Translations under genes and position numbers: made by a program
The notes under the pieces: generated by a model
Told to the model about the DNA's origin: nothing
Databases searched by the model: none
Seen by the model: the letters and a program-made list of their open reading frames with translations, nothing else
DNA from: Acidobacteriota bacterium
Lineage (GTDB): Bacteria > Acidobacteriota > Vicinamibacteria > Vicinamibacterales > UBA2999
DNA: 64,000 nucleotides
Direction of reading: 5' to 3'
Assembly (NCBI GenBank): GCA_947482665.1
Contig: CANKJK010000003.1
Coordinates: forward strand, 1-64,000
In this document: positions 8,196 through 16,161 of the stretch, piece by piece
Layout of the letters: each line of letters starts with the position of its first letter
Position numbering within the stretch: position 1 is the first letter of the stretch

Positions 8196-8621
8196 CTATT
8201 TCTTGGCCATCGCCGCGAGGCGGCGCTTGACGCCTTCCAGCTTGGTGAGTGCCTCGGGCGAGCCCGTCACGAGCTGCTCGACCTGGGCCAGATAGGCCTG
8301 CGAGCCCATGGCCGTGCGGTACTCGGCCAGATACGGCTGGAGCTTCGCGAAGATGAACACGTGTTCGCCGTTGGCATCGTTGAACATCGCCGCATCGATC
8401 GCGCCGCGGTTCACGAGGGCCGCCGCCATGTCCCAGTAAGAGGTGACCATCCGGAAGTACGCGCTGTGCTCTCCCTGGATGACGGAAACGAGGTCCTGCG
8501 CGGACTGCGGGAAGAATCCGCCGAACCAGGCGCGCGCCTTGCGCATCGTGTCTTCGCGGCGCATCTCGTAGAGACGCAGAATCAGGTCGGCGCTTTCGTA
8601 AGGGGTGCTCATAGGGAGCAT
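8196..8621 (-). CDS. Hypothetical helical protein
   Basis: A 141-residue soluble, mostly helical protein that I do not recognise. It starts STPYESADLILRLYEMRRED and contains an aromatic stretch (FRMVTSYWDMAAALVNRGAI) and an acidic/aromatic segment near FNDANGEHVFIFAKLQPYL. There is no signal peptide or membrane helix. An AGGAGG lies 12 nt before ATG 8621; ATG 8612 (MSTPYES) is an equally plausible start. It heads the operon with DoxX and the acyl-CoA ligase. Homologues look like small conserved acidobacterial proteins, but that is an impression, not a search. Confidence 0.7.
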   Translation of the reverse strand: MLPMSTPYESADLILRLYEMRREDTMRKARAWFGGFFPQSAQDLVSVIQGEHSAYFRMVTSYWDMAAALVNRGAIDAAMFNDANGEHVFIFAKLQPYLAEYRTAMGSQAYLAQVEQLVTGSPEALTKLEGVKRRLAAMAKK

Positions 8622-8733
8622 GTTATATCCCCGCCTCCTGTCCCCACCTCGGAAAGGGTTACGCGGCCGTTACACTGGCGTTACACTCAGCCGGCCGACG
8701 CCCTTGGGGCCGACGACCACGAGGCCACCACCC

Positions 8734-10437
8734 ATGCCGACTGCCGCCATCGACCCGAGCACACTCACGCCGCCGCGCCCCGGCGCCTGGGAGCTGGAGC
8801 GCACCCACCTGACGCGTCCGCCCTCCGGGTTCGTCAAGAGCATCTTCCCGCTGGCGATGCCGCGTGGCTTCTCGAAGAGCCTGCGGGAGTATGGGGCGCT
8901 CCTCGAAAAATTCGACGTGGCCATCATCGGCGGCTTCGTCTACATGTGCACGCGCGGTGTTGGCGCGCCCGAGAGCGCGCAGGGCGCACCGCCCCGATTC
9001 GTCTTCGAAGTCATGCGCCGCCTCCACCCCGAGATCCGGTGGCGGGTGAAGCGAGCACAGTCGGTCTTCACCGAGCGGCGCTGGCGGCAGGACGTGGCCC
9101 TCTGGGACAACGAGGTGAAGCCGTCACTCCTGCGCGAGGCCGCGGCGCTCAGGGCCGAAGACGTGGCACGGATGACCGACGCGCAACTGGCGGACCACGT
9201 CACGCGCGCCGCGGCGTTCCTGGACCGCGCGATCGAATCGCACCACCGCTTCAATATGTGCGCACTGCTGCCGGTGGGCGACTTCCTCGCACAGGCCACC
9301 GCGTGGACGGGCCTCACGCCCTCGGCGCTGCTCGAAGCCTGTAGAGGTCTGTCGGCTCCCTCGGCCGGGGCCGCACCGGAAATGGCGCGCCTCGCGACTG
9401 CCCTCGGCACGGACGCGGACGCGAAGTCGCTGCTGCTCTCGAGCGCCGCGGCGGCCGCCATCATCGAGGGCCTGCTCGCCCGGCCAGGCTCGGTCGGCGA
9501 AGCGATGCGCGCCTACATGGACGAAGTCGGGCTTCGCTGCATGGGCGGGTACGACGTCTCCGAGCGGCACGCGCACGAAAGCCCTGAGCTGCTCGTGCGG
9601 AGCATCAAGGCCGCGCTCGCCAAGCCCGCGACAGAGGGAGCCCCGGCCGCGACCAGCCGCGCGCTGGCCGCCGCACGGGCCACGGTGCCGCCGGAGCATC
9701 AGGCCGCCTTCGACACGCTCTTCGAGGAAGTGCGGATCACTTATCGCATCCGCGATGAGCGGAACTTCTTCGGCGACGCCCTGGCCACGGGCCTGGCCCG
9801 CCGCGCCATTCTCGAAACAGGCCGGCGCCTGGTGGCCGCGGGCAAGCTCCGCAACGCCGAACACGCCCTCGATGCCGCGGCCGAGGAACTGGTCGCGCTC
9901 CTGACCGGCAAGCCCGGCCCCTCGAGCGATGAGCTGGCAGAGCGGTCTCGCTTCCGTCTCGAGGCCGACATCAACGCCATGCCCGACAACCTCGGCTTCA
10001 TGCCCTCACCGCCGCCACCGGCCTCGTGGCTGCCAGGTGACGCGGCCCGGGTCGCCCGCGCGATCGGCATGGCCATCGACCTGATGTTCGGCGTGCGGAC
10101 GGAGCCGCAGACGGCCAAGCTGCTCAAGGGCTTTCCAGCCAGTCCGGGCGTATTCGAGGGTCCAGCCCGCGTGGTCCGCGAGGCATCGGAACTGAGCACC
10201 GTCCGCGAGGGAGAGGTGCTGGTGACGCCCGCGACATCGCCCACCTTCAACGTGGTGCTCCCGCTCATCGGGGCCATCGTCACCGAGCGTGGCGGGGCCT
10301 TGTGCCACGCGGCGATTGTGGCGCGCGAGTACGGCCTGCCCGCCGTGGTCGGATCCCTCGGTGTGATGAAGGCCATTCAGACCGGCACCCGCCTTCGCGT
10401 GGATGGCGGGACGGGCGAAGTGGCGATCCTCGACTGA
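8734..10437 (+). CDS. PEP-utilising / phosphohistidine-domain subunit of a split dikinase (PEP synthase-, Rph- or phenylphosphate synthase-like)
   Basis: A 567-residue protein. Its last ~100 residues are the PEP-utilising mobile (swivelling phosphohistidine) domain: FPASPGVFEGPARVV, then VLVTPATSPTFNVVLPLIGA, then GGALCHAAIVAREYGLPAVV with the catalytic histidine. The N-terminal ~430 residues are a long helical domain of the kind found between the ATP and His domains of rifampicin phosphotransferase and PEP synthase. No ATP-binding domain is present; it is encoded by the next gene, which starts inside this stop codon (TGATG). In canonical dikinases the ATP domain comes first in one chain, so this is a split and reordered enzyme. 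Phenylphosphate synthase (PpsA/PpsB) is the best-known enzyme with this arrangement. The substrate is unknown. Confidence 0.82.
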   Translation: MPTAAIDPSTLTPPRPGAWELERTHLTRPPSGFVKSIFPLAMPRGFSKSLREYGALLEKFDVAIIGGFVYMCTRGVGAPESAQGAPPRFVFEVMRRLHPEIRWRVKRAQSVFTERRWRQDVALWDNEVKPSLLREAAALRAEDVARMTDAQLADHVTRAAAFLDRAIESHHRFNMCALLPVGDFLAQATAWTGLTPSALLEACRGLSAPSAGAAPEMARLATALGTDADAKSLLLSSAAAAAIIEGLLARPGSVGEAMRAYMDEVGLRCMGGYDVSERHAHESPELLVRSIKAALAKPATEGAPAATSRALAAARATVPPEHQAAFDTLFEEVRITYRIRDERNFFGDALATGLARRAILETGRRLVAAGKLRNAEHALDAAAEELVALLTGKPGPSSDELAERSRFRLEADINAMPDNLGFMPSPPPPASWLPGDAARVARAIGMAIDLMFGVRTEPQTAKLLKGFPASPGVFEGPARVVREASELSTVREGEVLVTPATSPTFNVVLPLIGAIVTERGGALCHAAIVAREYGLPAVVGSLGVMKAIQTGTRLRVDGGTGEVAILD

Positions 10438-11261
10438 TGCCTCCCTGGTGCATTCTCCTCGGGGACGCGGAACACGAACCGCTGTTTGGTGGCAAGGCGG
10501 TGAGCCTCGGCGCGGCCATCCGCGCGGGACTCCCCGTGCCGGGCGGCGTGGCGCTGGCCTCCCCGCTCGTGGACCGCATCGCCGAGGGCGATGCCGCCGC
10601 GCTGGAGAAGCTCGAGGCGTTTGCGCACCTGCTGGAGGGCCGGCTCGCGGTGCGCTCCTCGGCCGTCGGCGAGGACTCGGCGGGCGCCAGCTTTGCCGGA
10701 CAGCACCAGACGGTCCTGAACGTGCGGCGCGCGGGCATCCAGAGCGCGGTCGTCACCGTCCGCGACTCGGGCCGGTCGGCAGCCGCGCTCGCTTATCGGA
10801 AGAAGCAGGGGCTGACGATGGAGGCTGCGGTTGGCGTCGTGGTGCAGCGGCTCATCGAACCACTGGCCGCGGGCGTGCTCTTCACGCGCCATCCCATCAC
10901 GGGCTCGCGCGAGCGTTTGATCGAGGCGGCCTGGGGTCTCGGTGAAGTGGTCGTCAGCGGCGCGGTCACACCGGACTCCTTCCGCGTGAGCACGGCAGGT
11001 CAGTTGCTCGAAGCGACGCCGGGCCACAAGGACATCCGCGTCTGGTGGGCCGACCACGGCCACGGCACCGACACGCACCCGCTGCCCGAGGATGATCACG
11101 CGCGGTTGTGCCTCGACGACGGACACCTGGCAGCGCTCCATGAGCTGGCCGCGCGATGCGAGGCACTCTACGGGCCGGACCTCGACCTCGAATGGGCGGT
11201 GGATGCCACCGGGGCGGTACATCTGCTGCAGGCGCGCCCCATCACGGCCGGCGCGCGGTGA
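10437..11261 (+). CDS. PEP/pyruvate-binding ATP-grasp subunit of the split dikinase
   Basis: A 274-residue PPDK N-terminal domain protein. It begins FGGKAVSLGAAIRAGLPVPGGVAL, followed by the ATP-site motif LAVRSSAVGEDSAGASFAGQH, the lid VVVQRLIEPLAAGVLFTRHP, and the C-terminal LDLEWAVDATGAVHLLQARP that ends this domain in PEP synthases. It would bind ATP and phosphorylate the histidine of the partner at 8734-10437, with which it shares TGATG coupling. It ends where the canonical enzyme would continue into the His domain, so it is a natural stand-alone subunit, not a truncation. A transporter gene overlaps its stop by 4 nt. Confidence 0.85.
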   Translation: MPPWCILLGDAEHEPLFGGKAVSLGAAIRAGLPVPGGVALASPLVDRIAEGDAAALEKLEAFAHLLEGRLAVRSSAVGEDSAGASFAGQHQTVLNVRRAGIQSAVVTVRDSGRSAAALAYRKKQGLTMEAAVGVVVQRLIEPLAAGVLFTRHPITGSRERLIEAAWGLGEVVVSGAVTPDSFRVSTAGQLLEATPGHKDIRVWWADHGHGTDTHPLPEDDHARLCLDDGHLAALHELAARCEALYGPDLDLEWAVDATGAVHLLQARPITAGAR

Positions 11262-12610
11262 CGGAGACGACCCAGGCCGCCAGCGGCAAGGTGCTGACCG
11301 CGGTCGCCCTGGCCGCGGCGCTCACGCCCCTCAACTCCACGATGATTGCCGTGGCGCTGCCGGCGATGTCGCAGGGATTCGGCGTGGCGCCCTCAAGCGT
11401 CACGCTCTCGGTCATCACCGGGTATCTGGTCGCGACCATCGTCTGCCAGATGCCGGCGGGCAGCATTGCCGACCGACTTGGCTACGGGCATGCGCTCACG
11501 CTCGGCCGATGGATCTTCGGCGCCGGAGCACTCGCGGCCGTGCTGGCGCCGACGCTGCCGGTAGTCGTCCTGGGCCGGTTGCTCATGGCGGCAGGCGGGG
11601 CGCTGATGGTGCCCACCGCGATGGCGTTGCTCCGCGTGGCGGTGCCTCCCGAACGACGCGCGCGCGCCTTCGGCACGATGGGCGCGGTGATGGGTGGCGC
11701 GGCCGCGATTGGGCCGGCCATCGGCGGCCTGATGCTGGCCCGCTTCGGCTGGCGGTCACTCTTCCTGATCAACCTGCCACTCCTCCTCGCCTCGTGGCTG
11801 CTGCAGGGGCCGGCACGCGCACAGCCCGAGCGACGCGCACCGCGGAGATTCGACTGGCTCGGCACCGTGCTGCTGGGCGGCGGCCTCACGCTGCTCGTCA
11901 TGGCGTCGCGCGCCGGGGGACGCACCGCAGCGGCCTGCGCGGTGAGCGGCCTGCTGCTCCTCGCGGCACTGGTCTGGCAGGAGCGCCGCGCGCCCGCGCC
12001 CGTGATCGACCTGATGCTGTTTCGGAATCGCGGCTTCATGGCTGGCTCGAGCGTGATCGCGCTGCAGAACCTCGCGATGTACTCGCTCCTGGCGCTGGTG
12101 CCGTTTCTCTTTGGCGCCGGACGCGACGCCGCGGGCCGCGCCTCAATCAGCCTCGCGATTGTCGCGATGACGGCTGCGATGGCGGTCTCGGCACCGATCG
12201 GCGGCTGGCTCACGGAACGCACCGGCCTGCGCGGCCTCATCGTGACGGGGTGCCTGCTCGGCGCGGGCGCGATCGTCTGGCTCGCGGCGCTGCCGGCCTC
12301 GGCCTCGCCGGGCGCGCTCGGCGCGCGACTGCTGCTGGTCGGACTGGCGATTGGTCTCACCACCGGTCCGGCCCAGGCGGGCGCCCTGGGCGCGGTGGAG
12401 GCCGGACACTCGGGGATGGCGTCGGCGGCGCTGTCGATGCTGCGCTACGTAGGTGGCATCGTCGGCACCGTCATCCTCGGCTACGCCATGGGTGGCGCAG
12501 GCCACGTGACCGTGGCCATGCGCCTCTTCGTCGGCGCGTTCGCCCTCGCGGCGCTGGCGGGCACGGCGCTCAGCACACGGGAGCCGCAGGCGATCAACCG
12601 CACCGCCTGA
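11258..12610 (+). CDS. MFS transporter, DHA2-like drug exporter family
   Basis: A 450-residue polytopic membrane protein with about 12-14 helices. The motif-A-like loop QMPAGSIADRLGYGHAL follows helix 2, the antiporter motif C-like GGAAAIGPAIGGLMLARFGWRSLFLI marks helix 5, and LNSTMIAVALPAM is the DHA2-type first helix. The GTG start overlaps the ATP-grasp subunit stop (GTGA), so the exporter is in the same operon as the split dikinase. If the dikinase modifies a small molecule, this pump may move the substrate or product. Predicted function: proton-driven export from the cytoplasm. Confidence 0.88.
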   Translation: MTETTQAASGKVLTAVALAAALTPLNSTMIAVALPAMSQGFGVAPSSVTLSVITGYLVATIVCQMPAGSIADRLGYGHALTLGRWIFGAGALAAVLAPTLPVVVLGRLLMAAGGALMVPTAMALLRVAVPPERRARAFGTMGAVMGGAAAIGPAIGGLMLARFGWRSLFLINLPLLLASWLLQGPARAQPERRAPRRFDWLGTVLLGGGLTLLVMASRAGGRTAAACAVSGLLLLAALVWQERRAPAPVIDLMLFRNRGFMAGSSVIALQNLAMYSLLALVPFLFGAGRDAAGRASISLAIVAMTAAMAVSAPIGGWLTERTGLRGLIVTGCLLGAGAIVWLAALPASASPGALGARLLLVGLAIGLTTGPAQAGALGAVEAGHSGMASAALSMLRYVGGIVGTVILGYAMGGAGHVTVAMRLFVGAFALAALAGTALSTREPQAINRTA

Positions 12611-12642
12611 GCGCGGAGTAGGATCGGCGGGCGAGGTCCTCC

Positions 12643-13170
12643 ATGGCACCCACCGATTCGAGTTACCCCGTCGGGCGGTTCGACCGCCAGGCGCCCATCA
12701 CCGCCGCGCTCCGCCAGGCGGCGATCACCGACATCGCCACGCTGCCCGGACATCTCCGGGTCGCCGTCGCAGGCCTGTCCGACACACAGCTCGATACGCC
12801 CTACCGCGAAGGCGGATGGACCGTGCGCCAGCTGGTGCATCACGTGGCCGACAGCCACATGAACGGCTACATCCGGTTGAAGCTCGGTCTCACCGAGGAT
12901 AACCCGACGATCAAGCCCTACGAGCAGGACCCGTGGGCGTCCCTTCCGGACAGCCAGATGCCGATTGCGGTCTCGCTCGGGATCATCGACGGCGTCCACG
13001 CCCGGTGGACCGTGCTGTGGCAGTCGCTGGACGAAGCGACGCTGCAGCGCACGTTCACGCACCCCGAACTGGGGCCGCTCACGCTGGACCGCCACCTCCA
13101 GCTCTATGCCTGGCATTCACGGCATCACACCGCCCACGTGACCGCGCTCCGCGCCGCGCGCGGCTGGTGA
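12643..13170 (+). CDS. yfiT: YfiT-type DinB-family metal-dependent hydrolase/thiol transferase
   Basis: A 175-residue protein with the highly characteristic YfiT block YREGGWTVRQLVHHVADSHM followed by a segment ending LTEDNPTIKPYEQDPWASL. The metal ligands of the DinB fold are H67, H158 and H162 (WHSRHHTAH). The Bacillus homologue acts as a bacillithiol S-transferase. In bacteria without bacillithiol the thiol substrate is uncertain. GAGG lies upstream of the ATG. It stands between the MFS gene and the BMC shell gene in the same direction. Confidence 0.9.
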   Translation: MAPTDSSYPVGRFDRQAPITAALRQAAITDIATLPGHLRVAVAGLSDTQLDTPYREGGWTVRQLVHHVADSHMNGYIRLKLGLTEDNPTIKPYEQDPWASLPDSQMPIAVSLGIIDGVHARWTVLWQSLDEATLQRTFTHPELGPLTLDRHLQLYAWHSRHHTAHVTALRAARGW

Positions 13171-13194
13171 ATGAAGTAGTAAGATGGCCTCGCA

Positions 13195-13506
13195 ATGACG
13201 GCAAAACGCGCAGACGGCTCCGAACCCCGCGAAGTTGGCGACGCGCTCGGCATGATCGAGACGCGCGGACTCATCGGCATGATCGAGGCGGCGGACGCCA
13301 TGCTGAAGACCGCGAACGTCACGCTGGTGAGCTGGGAGAAGGTGGATGCCGGACTCGTCACCGCCATCATCCGCGGTGACGTGGGCAGCGTGAAGGCCGC
13401 CACCGACGCCGGTGCCGCCGCCGCGCGCCGCGTGGGCGAGCTGGTCGGCGTGCACGTCATTCCGAGGCCGGCTGACGACCTCGAGACAATCTTTCCGATC
13501 CGCTAG
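13195..13506 (+). CDS. Bacterial microcompartment hexameric shell protein (BMC-H), orphan
   Basis: A 103-residue single BMC-domain protein. The signature [20 protein letters not shown] is followed by a segment with [19 protein letters not shown] and [18 protein letters not shown], matching PduA/EutM/CcmK-type shell tiles over their whole length. Such proteins form hexamers with a central pore that tile the facets of a protein organelle. No other shell protein (BMC-P, BMC-T), encapsulated enzyme or activator is present within 64 kb, so this is either a satellite shell gene for a compartment encoded elsewhere or a repurposed hexamer. The last 50 nt overlap the convergent MerR-type gene. Confidence 0.92.
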   Translation: MTAKRADGSEPREVGDALGMIETRGLIGMIEAADAMLKTANVTLVSWEKVDAGLVTAIIRGDVGSVKAATDAGAAAARRVGELVGVHVIPRPADDLETIFPIR

Positions 13507-13951
13507 AGCGCTTCCGCCGCTCCCGCGCCTCCAGGGGGCGCAGTTTCCTCTCGTCTGGCGGCACCAGTAAGGCCTGAGCCGGGTCCGCCATCTCGAACAA
13601 CTGTCCGCCCGCATCCCGCAGGTAGAGCTGGTCGCCGCCGATGAGCAGCGTCATGGGTCCTTCCTCGCCGATCACTTCGTAGAGCCGCACACCGAACACG
13701 TCGCGCAGCGCCGTGAGCAGGTGCCTGATCCGCGGAACCGAGAAGCCCCGGCGCAGCAGGTCCGCGAGCAGTTGCAGCTCAATCACATCCGTCGGGGTGT
13801 ATCGGCGCTCGGTGAAACCGCCCGCATCGGTGCGGCGTGTCCCGACAGCCGGCGCGAAGAGCCGGTGCGCATCCCACCACTGAAGCTGACGGGCGGTGAG
13901 GCCGGTGAGCACCGCCACTTCACGCGACGCGTACAGCTTCTTGAGCTTCAC
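13457..13951 (-). CDS. MerR-family transcriptional regulator
   Basis: A 164-residue regulator. The winged HTH occupies residues ~5-75 ([20 protein letters not shown], then [26 protein letters not shown]). It is followed by a dimerisation region and a short basic tail ([18 protein letters not shown]). It has no cysteine metal site, so it is of the HTH-only/atypical MerR type. The GTG start overlaps the phhB stop by 4 nt. Its 3' end overlaps the BMC gene on the other strand by 50 nt, so antisense interference between the two is possible. Target genes are unknown. Confidence 0.82.
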   Translation of the reverse strand: MKLKKLYASREVAVLTGLTARQLQWWDAHRLFAPAVGTRRTDAGGFTERRYTPTDVIELQLLADLLRRGFSVPRIRHLLTALRDVFGVRLYEVIGEEGPMTLLIGGDQLYLRDAGGQLFEMADPAQALLVPPDERKLRPLEARERRKRSSGSERLSRGRQPASE

Positions 13952-14250
13952 GGCACGGGAGCCCTCGCCCCCTCCGCCATCGTGGCCCCTGCCACATCCT
14001 TCTCTGTGAGACCGCGCTCGTCGTGGGTCGTGTAGGAGACCGTCACGTGCCGGTAGTGGATGGTGACGTCCGGGTGATGAGCCGCCGCCTCGGCTCCAGG
14101 AACGAGCCGCGCCACAAACGCCACCGCCTCAGGGAATCCGGCAAACTCGAATTCCCGGAGGATCGTGTCCCCCTGGCGAGACCAGCCTGGCAGCCCAGCC
14201 AGCGCCACAGTGACTTCCGCGTCGGTGAGCAGGGCCATGCGCCGCATCAT
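13948..14250 (-). CDS. phhB: 4a-hydroxytetrahydrobiopterin dehydratase (pterin carbinolamine dehydratase)
   Basis: A 100-residue PCD/DCoH protein. The family signature is complete: AAAHHPDVTIHYRHVTVSYT followed by THDERGLTEKD, containing the catalytic histidines. The enzyme dehydrates the 4a-carbinolamine formed by aromatic amino acid hydroxylases, recycling the pterin cofactor in the cytoplasm. No aromatic amino acid hydroxylase is in the window; many bacteria use PCD with other pterins such as molybdopterin-related ones. It lies 18 nt after thiO and overlaps the MerR gene by 4 nt, so it sits inside a thiO-phhB-merR operon. ATG 14238 (MALLTDAE) is an alternative start. Confidence 0.9.
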   Translation of the reverse strand: MMRRMALLTDAEVTVALAGLPGWSRQGDTILREFEFAGFPEAVAFVARLVPGAEAAAHHPDVTIHYRHVTVSYTTHDERGLTEKDVAGATMAEGARAPVP

Positions 14251-14268
14251 ACGGCGGCGGCGCGAGGA

Positions 14269-15366
14269 CTACAGCCCGAATCGCGCGGGGTTGGCCAGCC
14301 TCAATTCGGGCGCGGCTCGCCCATCCAGCAGCAGGTCGGCCACGAGCGCCGCGGTGAGCGGCGCCAGCAGGACGCCGTTGCGGTAGTGGCCCGTGGCAAA
14401 CACCACGCGCGACGACGCGGCTGACGCGCCGATGATCGGCAGATGGTCGGGCGTGCCGGGACGAAGTCCGACGCGCACTTCCTTGAGCGCAGCGGCGGCA
14501 CTGGCCGGCAGCAGCGCCGCGGCGGCTCGGCGCAACCCCTCGACGCCGGCTTCCGTGGACCGCTCGTCGAAGCCGACGTGCTCCACCGTCGCGCCCACCA
14601 GGAGGCTGCCGTCGCGCCACGGCACGAGGTAGCAGTCGGTGCCCCAGATGACGCGTGCGGCGAGTGGCGCCGACGCCGTCAAATGCAGAAGTTGTCCTCG
14701 TACGGGCGTGACGGGCGTGGCCGCCACGGGCCGGAAGGCGTCGTCGCTCGACCAGCTCCCCGCCGCAAGCACGGCGTAGTCCGCGTCGAAGGTGCCCGTC
14801 TCCGTGAGCGCGGAGACGCCTGTCGCCGTCGGAACAATCTCACGCACTCGAACGCCGGGCTGGCACACCGCGCCGGCGCGACCGGCCGCGAGGAGCAGCG
14901 CGCCGGTGAGATCCCGCGCGCGAACGTAACCCTGATCCGTCAGCAGGAGTCCCGCGCGCGCCTCGGGTCCGACGCCAGGCTCACGTGCGCGCACCGCGGC
15001 TTCGTCGAGCCACGCGTGCGGAATGCCGCGCACCGCGTGCCGCGCCGCGTCCCGCCGGAGCGCGTCTTCCTGCTCGGCGGTCAGCGCGACCTCCAGGGTG
15101 CCGGACCGCGCGTATTCAATCTCGGCGCCGCTGGCCTCGCGCACGCCGGCGATGAAGGCGTCATACCGCCGCAGGCTGGCCTCGCCGAGCTCCAGCAATC
15201 CGCCCGAGTGCGCCTCGATCCACGGCGCCAGCACGCCCGCCGCGGCCTGCGTCGACCCGGCTGCCGGCGCACGCATATCGACCACCGTGACCGCGGCGCC
15301 CCGCCGCGCCAGCTCATGTGTAATCGCGGCGCCCACCACGCCCGCGCCGACCACCAGCACTTTCAC
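14269..15366 (-). CDS. thiO: Glycine oxidase-like FAD-dependent amine oxidase (ThiO family)
   Basis: A 365-residue DAO-superfamily flavoprotein. It opens with the FAD Rossmann motif VLVVGAGVVGAAITHELARRG. It has the ThiO-type AAAGVLAPWIEAHSGG flavin-contact segment and ends with FATGHYRNGVLLAPLTA, the C-terminal signature of glycine oxidases. It oxidises glycine to iminoacetate for thiazole formation in aerobic thiamine synthesis. No thiG/thiS is adjacent, so another small amine substrate is possible. The gene starts with GTG and is divergent from the LOG gene across a 63-nt gap that must hold both promoters. No TPP riboswitch fits in that space. Confidence 0.85.
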   Translation of the reverse strand: MKVLVVGAGVVGAAITHELARRGAAVTVVDMRAPAAGSTQAAAGVLAPWIEAHSGGLLELGEASLRRYDAFIAGVREASGAEIEYARSGTLEVALTAEQEDALRRDAARHAVRGIPHAWLDEAAVRAREPGVGPEARAGLLLTDQGYVRARDLTGALLLAAGRAGAVCQPGVRVREIVPTATGVSALTETGTFDADYAVLAAGSWSSDDAFRPVAATPVTPVRGQLLHLTASAPLAARVIWGTDCYLVPWRDGSLLVGATVEHVGFDERSTEAGVEGLRRAAAALLPASAAAALKEVRVGLRPGTPDHLPIIGASAASSRVVFATGHYRNGVLLAPLTAALVADLLLDGRAAPELRLANPARFGL

Positions 15367-15429
15367 GCGAACGAGTGTAGAACGGCGGCGTGCCTTGCGG
15401 CGCCGTCAGCACGGGCGCACAATCGCGCC

Positions 15430-16017
15430 ATGTCCCGCACCCGGCTCTGCGTCTTCTGCGGATCGACGACCGGCACACGCCCTGAGTATCCGGCCGCGGC
15501 GATCGCCCTGGCCGACGCGATGACCACCGCGGGTGTCGGCCTCGTCTACGGCGGCGGAGCCATCGGCCTGATGGGCGTCATCGCGGATGCGATGCTCGCG
15601 CGGGGCGGCGAGGTCATCGGCGTCATCCCGCAGGCCCTCGCCAGCCGGGAGATCGCGCACGCGGGCCTGACCGAGTTGCACGTGGTCGCCTCGATGCACG
15701 AGCGCAAAGCGCTCATGGCGAGTCTCTCGGATGGCTTCGTCGCCTTGCCGGGCGGTTTCGGCACCTTCGAGGAGTTCTGCGAGGTGGTGACCTGGACGCA
15801 GCTGGGCCTGCATCCAAAGCGCTGCGGCCTGCTGAACGTGTCCGGCTACTACGATGCGCTGCTGAGCCAGTTCGACCGTGCGGTCGGCGACGGCTTCGTG
15901 AGAGCGGCGAACCGCGAAATCGTGATCGCCGACACGGACCCGGCTCGCCTCCTGGGCCGCGTGCTGGTGCCAGCGCCCGGAGCACAGGCCGGCCGCGTCT
16001 CCCCTGGTGACCTGTAG
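15430..16017 (+). CDS. LOG-family cytokinin-type nucleoside 5'-monophosphate phosphoribohydrolase
   Basis: A 195-residue TIGR00730/LOG protein. It has the N-terminal CVFCGSTTGTRPEYP, the nucleotide-binding GVGLVYGGGAIGLMGVIADA, and the catalytic MHERKALM plus PGGFGTFEEFCEVVTWTQLG motifs. Enzymes of this family release the free base from AMP-like nucleotides, including cytokinin ribotides. In most bacteria they act as AMP or purine nucleosidases, so plant-hormone synthesis should not be assumed. The start is ATG 15430. It is a monocistronic gene divergent from thiO. Confidence 0.9.
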   Translation: MSRTRLCVFCGSTTGTRPEYPAAAIALADAMTTAGVGLVYGGGAIGLMGVIADAMLARGGEVIGVIPQALASREIAHAGLTELHVVASMHERKALMASLSDGFVALPGGFGTFEEFCEVVTWTQLGLHPKRCGLLNVSGYYDALLSQFDRAVGDGFVRAANREIVIADTDPARLLGRVLVPAPGAQAGRVSPGDL

Positions 16018-16161
16018 AGCGTGTGCAAAAGGCAGGACGACTGGGCAGAAATGGTGGGCCCGCGGAGACCTCATGCGTCGAAATGCGCCGGATGACGTGC
16101 GACCTCCCCGGGCACAGGCCTTGCTCAGATAGCCATATCGACCTTCATTGAGGAGTTGCCT

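Noticed and set aside
15367-15429. TPP riboswitch upstream of thiO
   Set aside because: The divergent gap with the LOG gene is only 63 nt, too short for a TPP aptamer plus promoter, and no THI-box-like sequence is visible.
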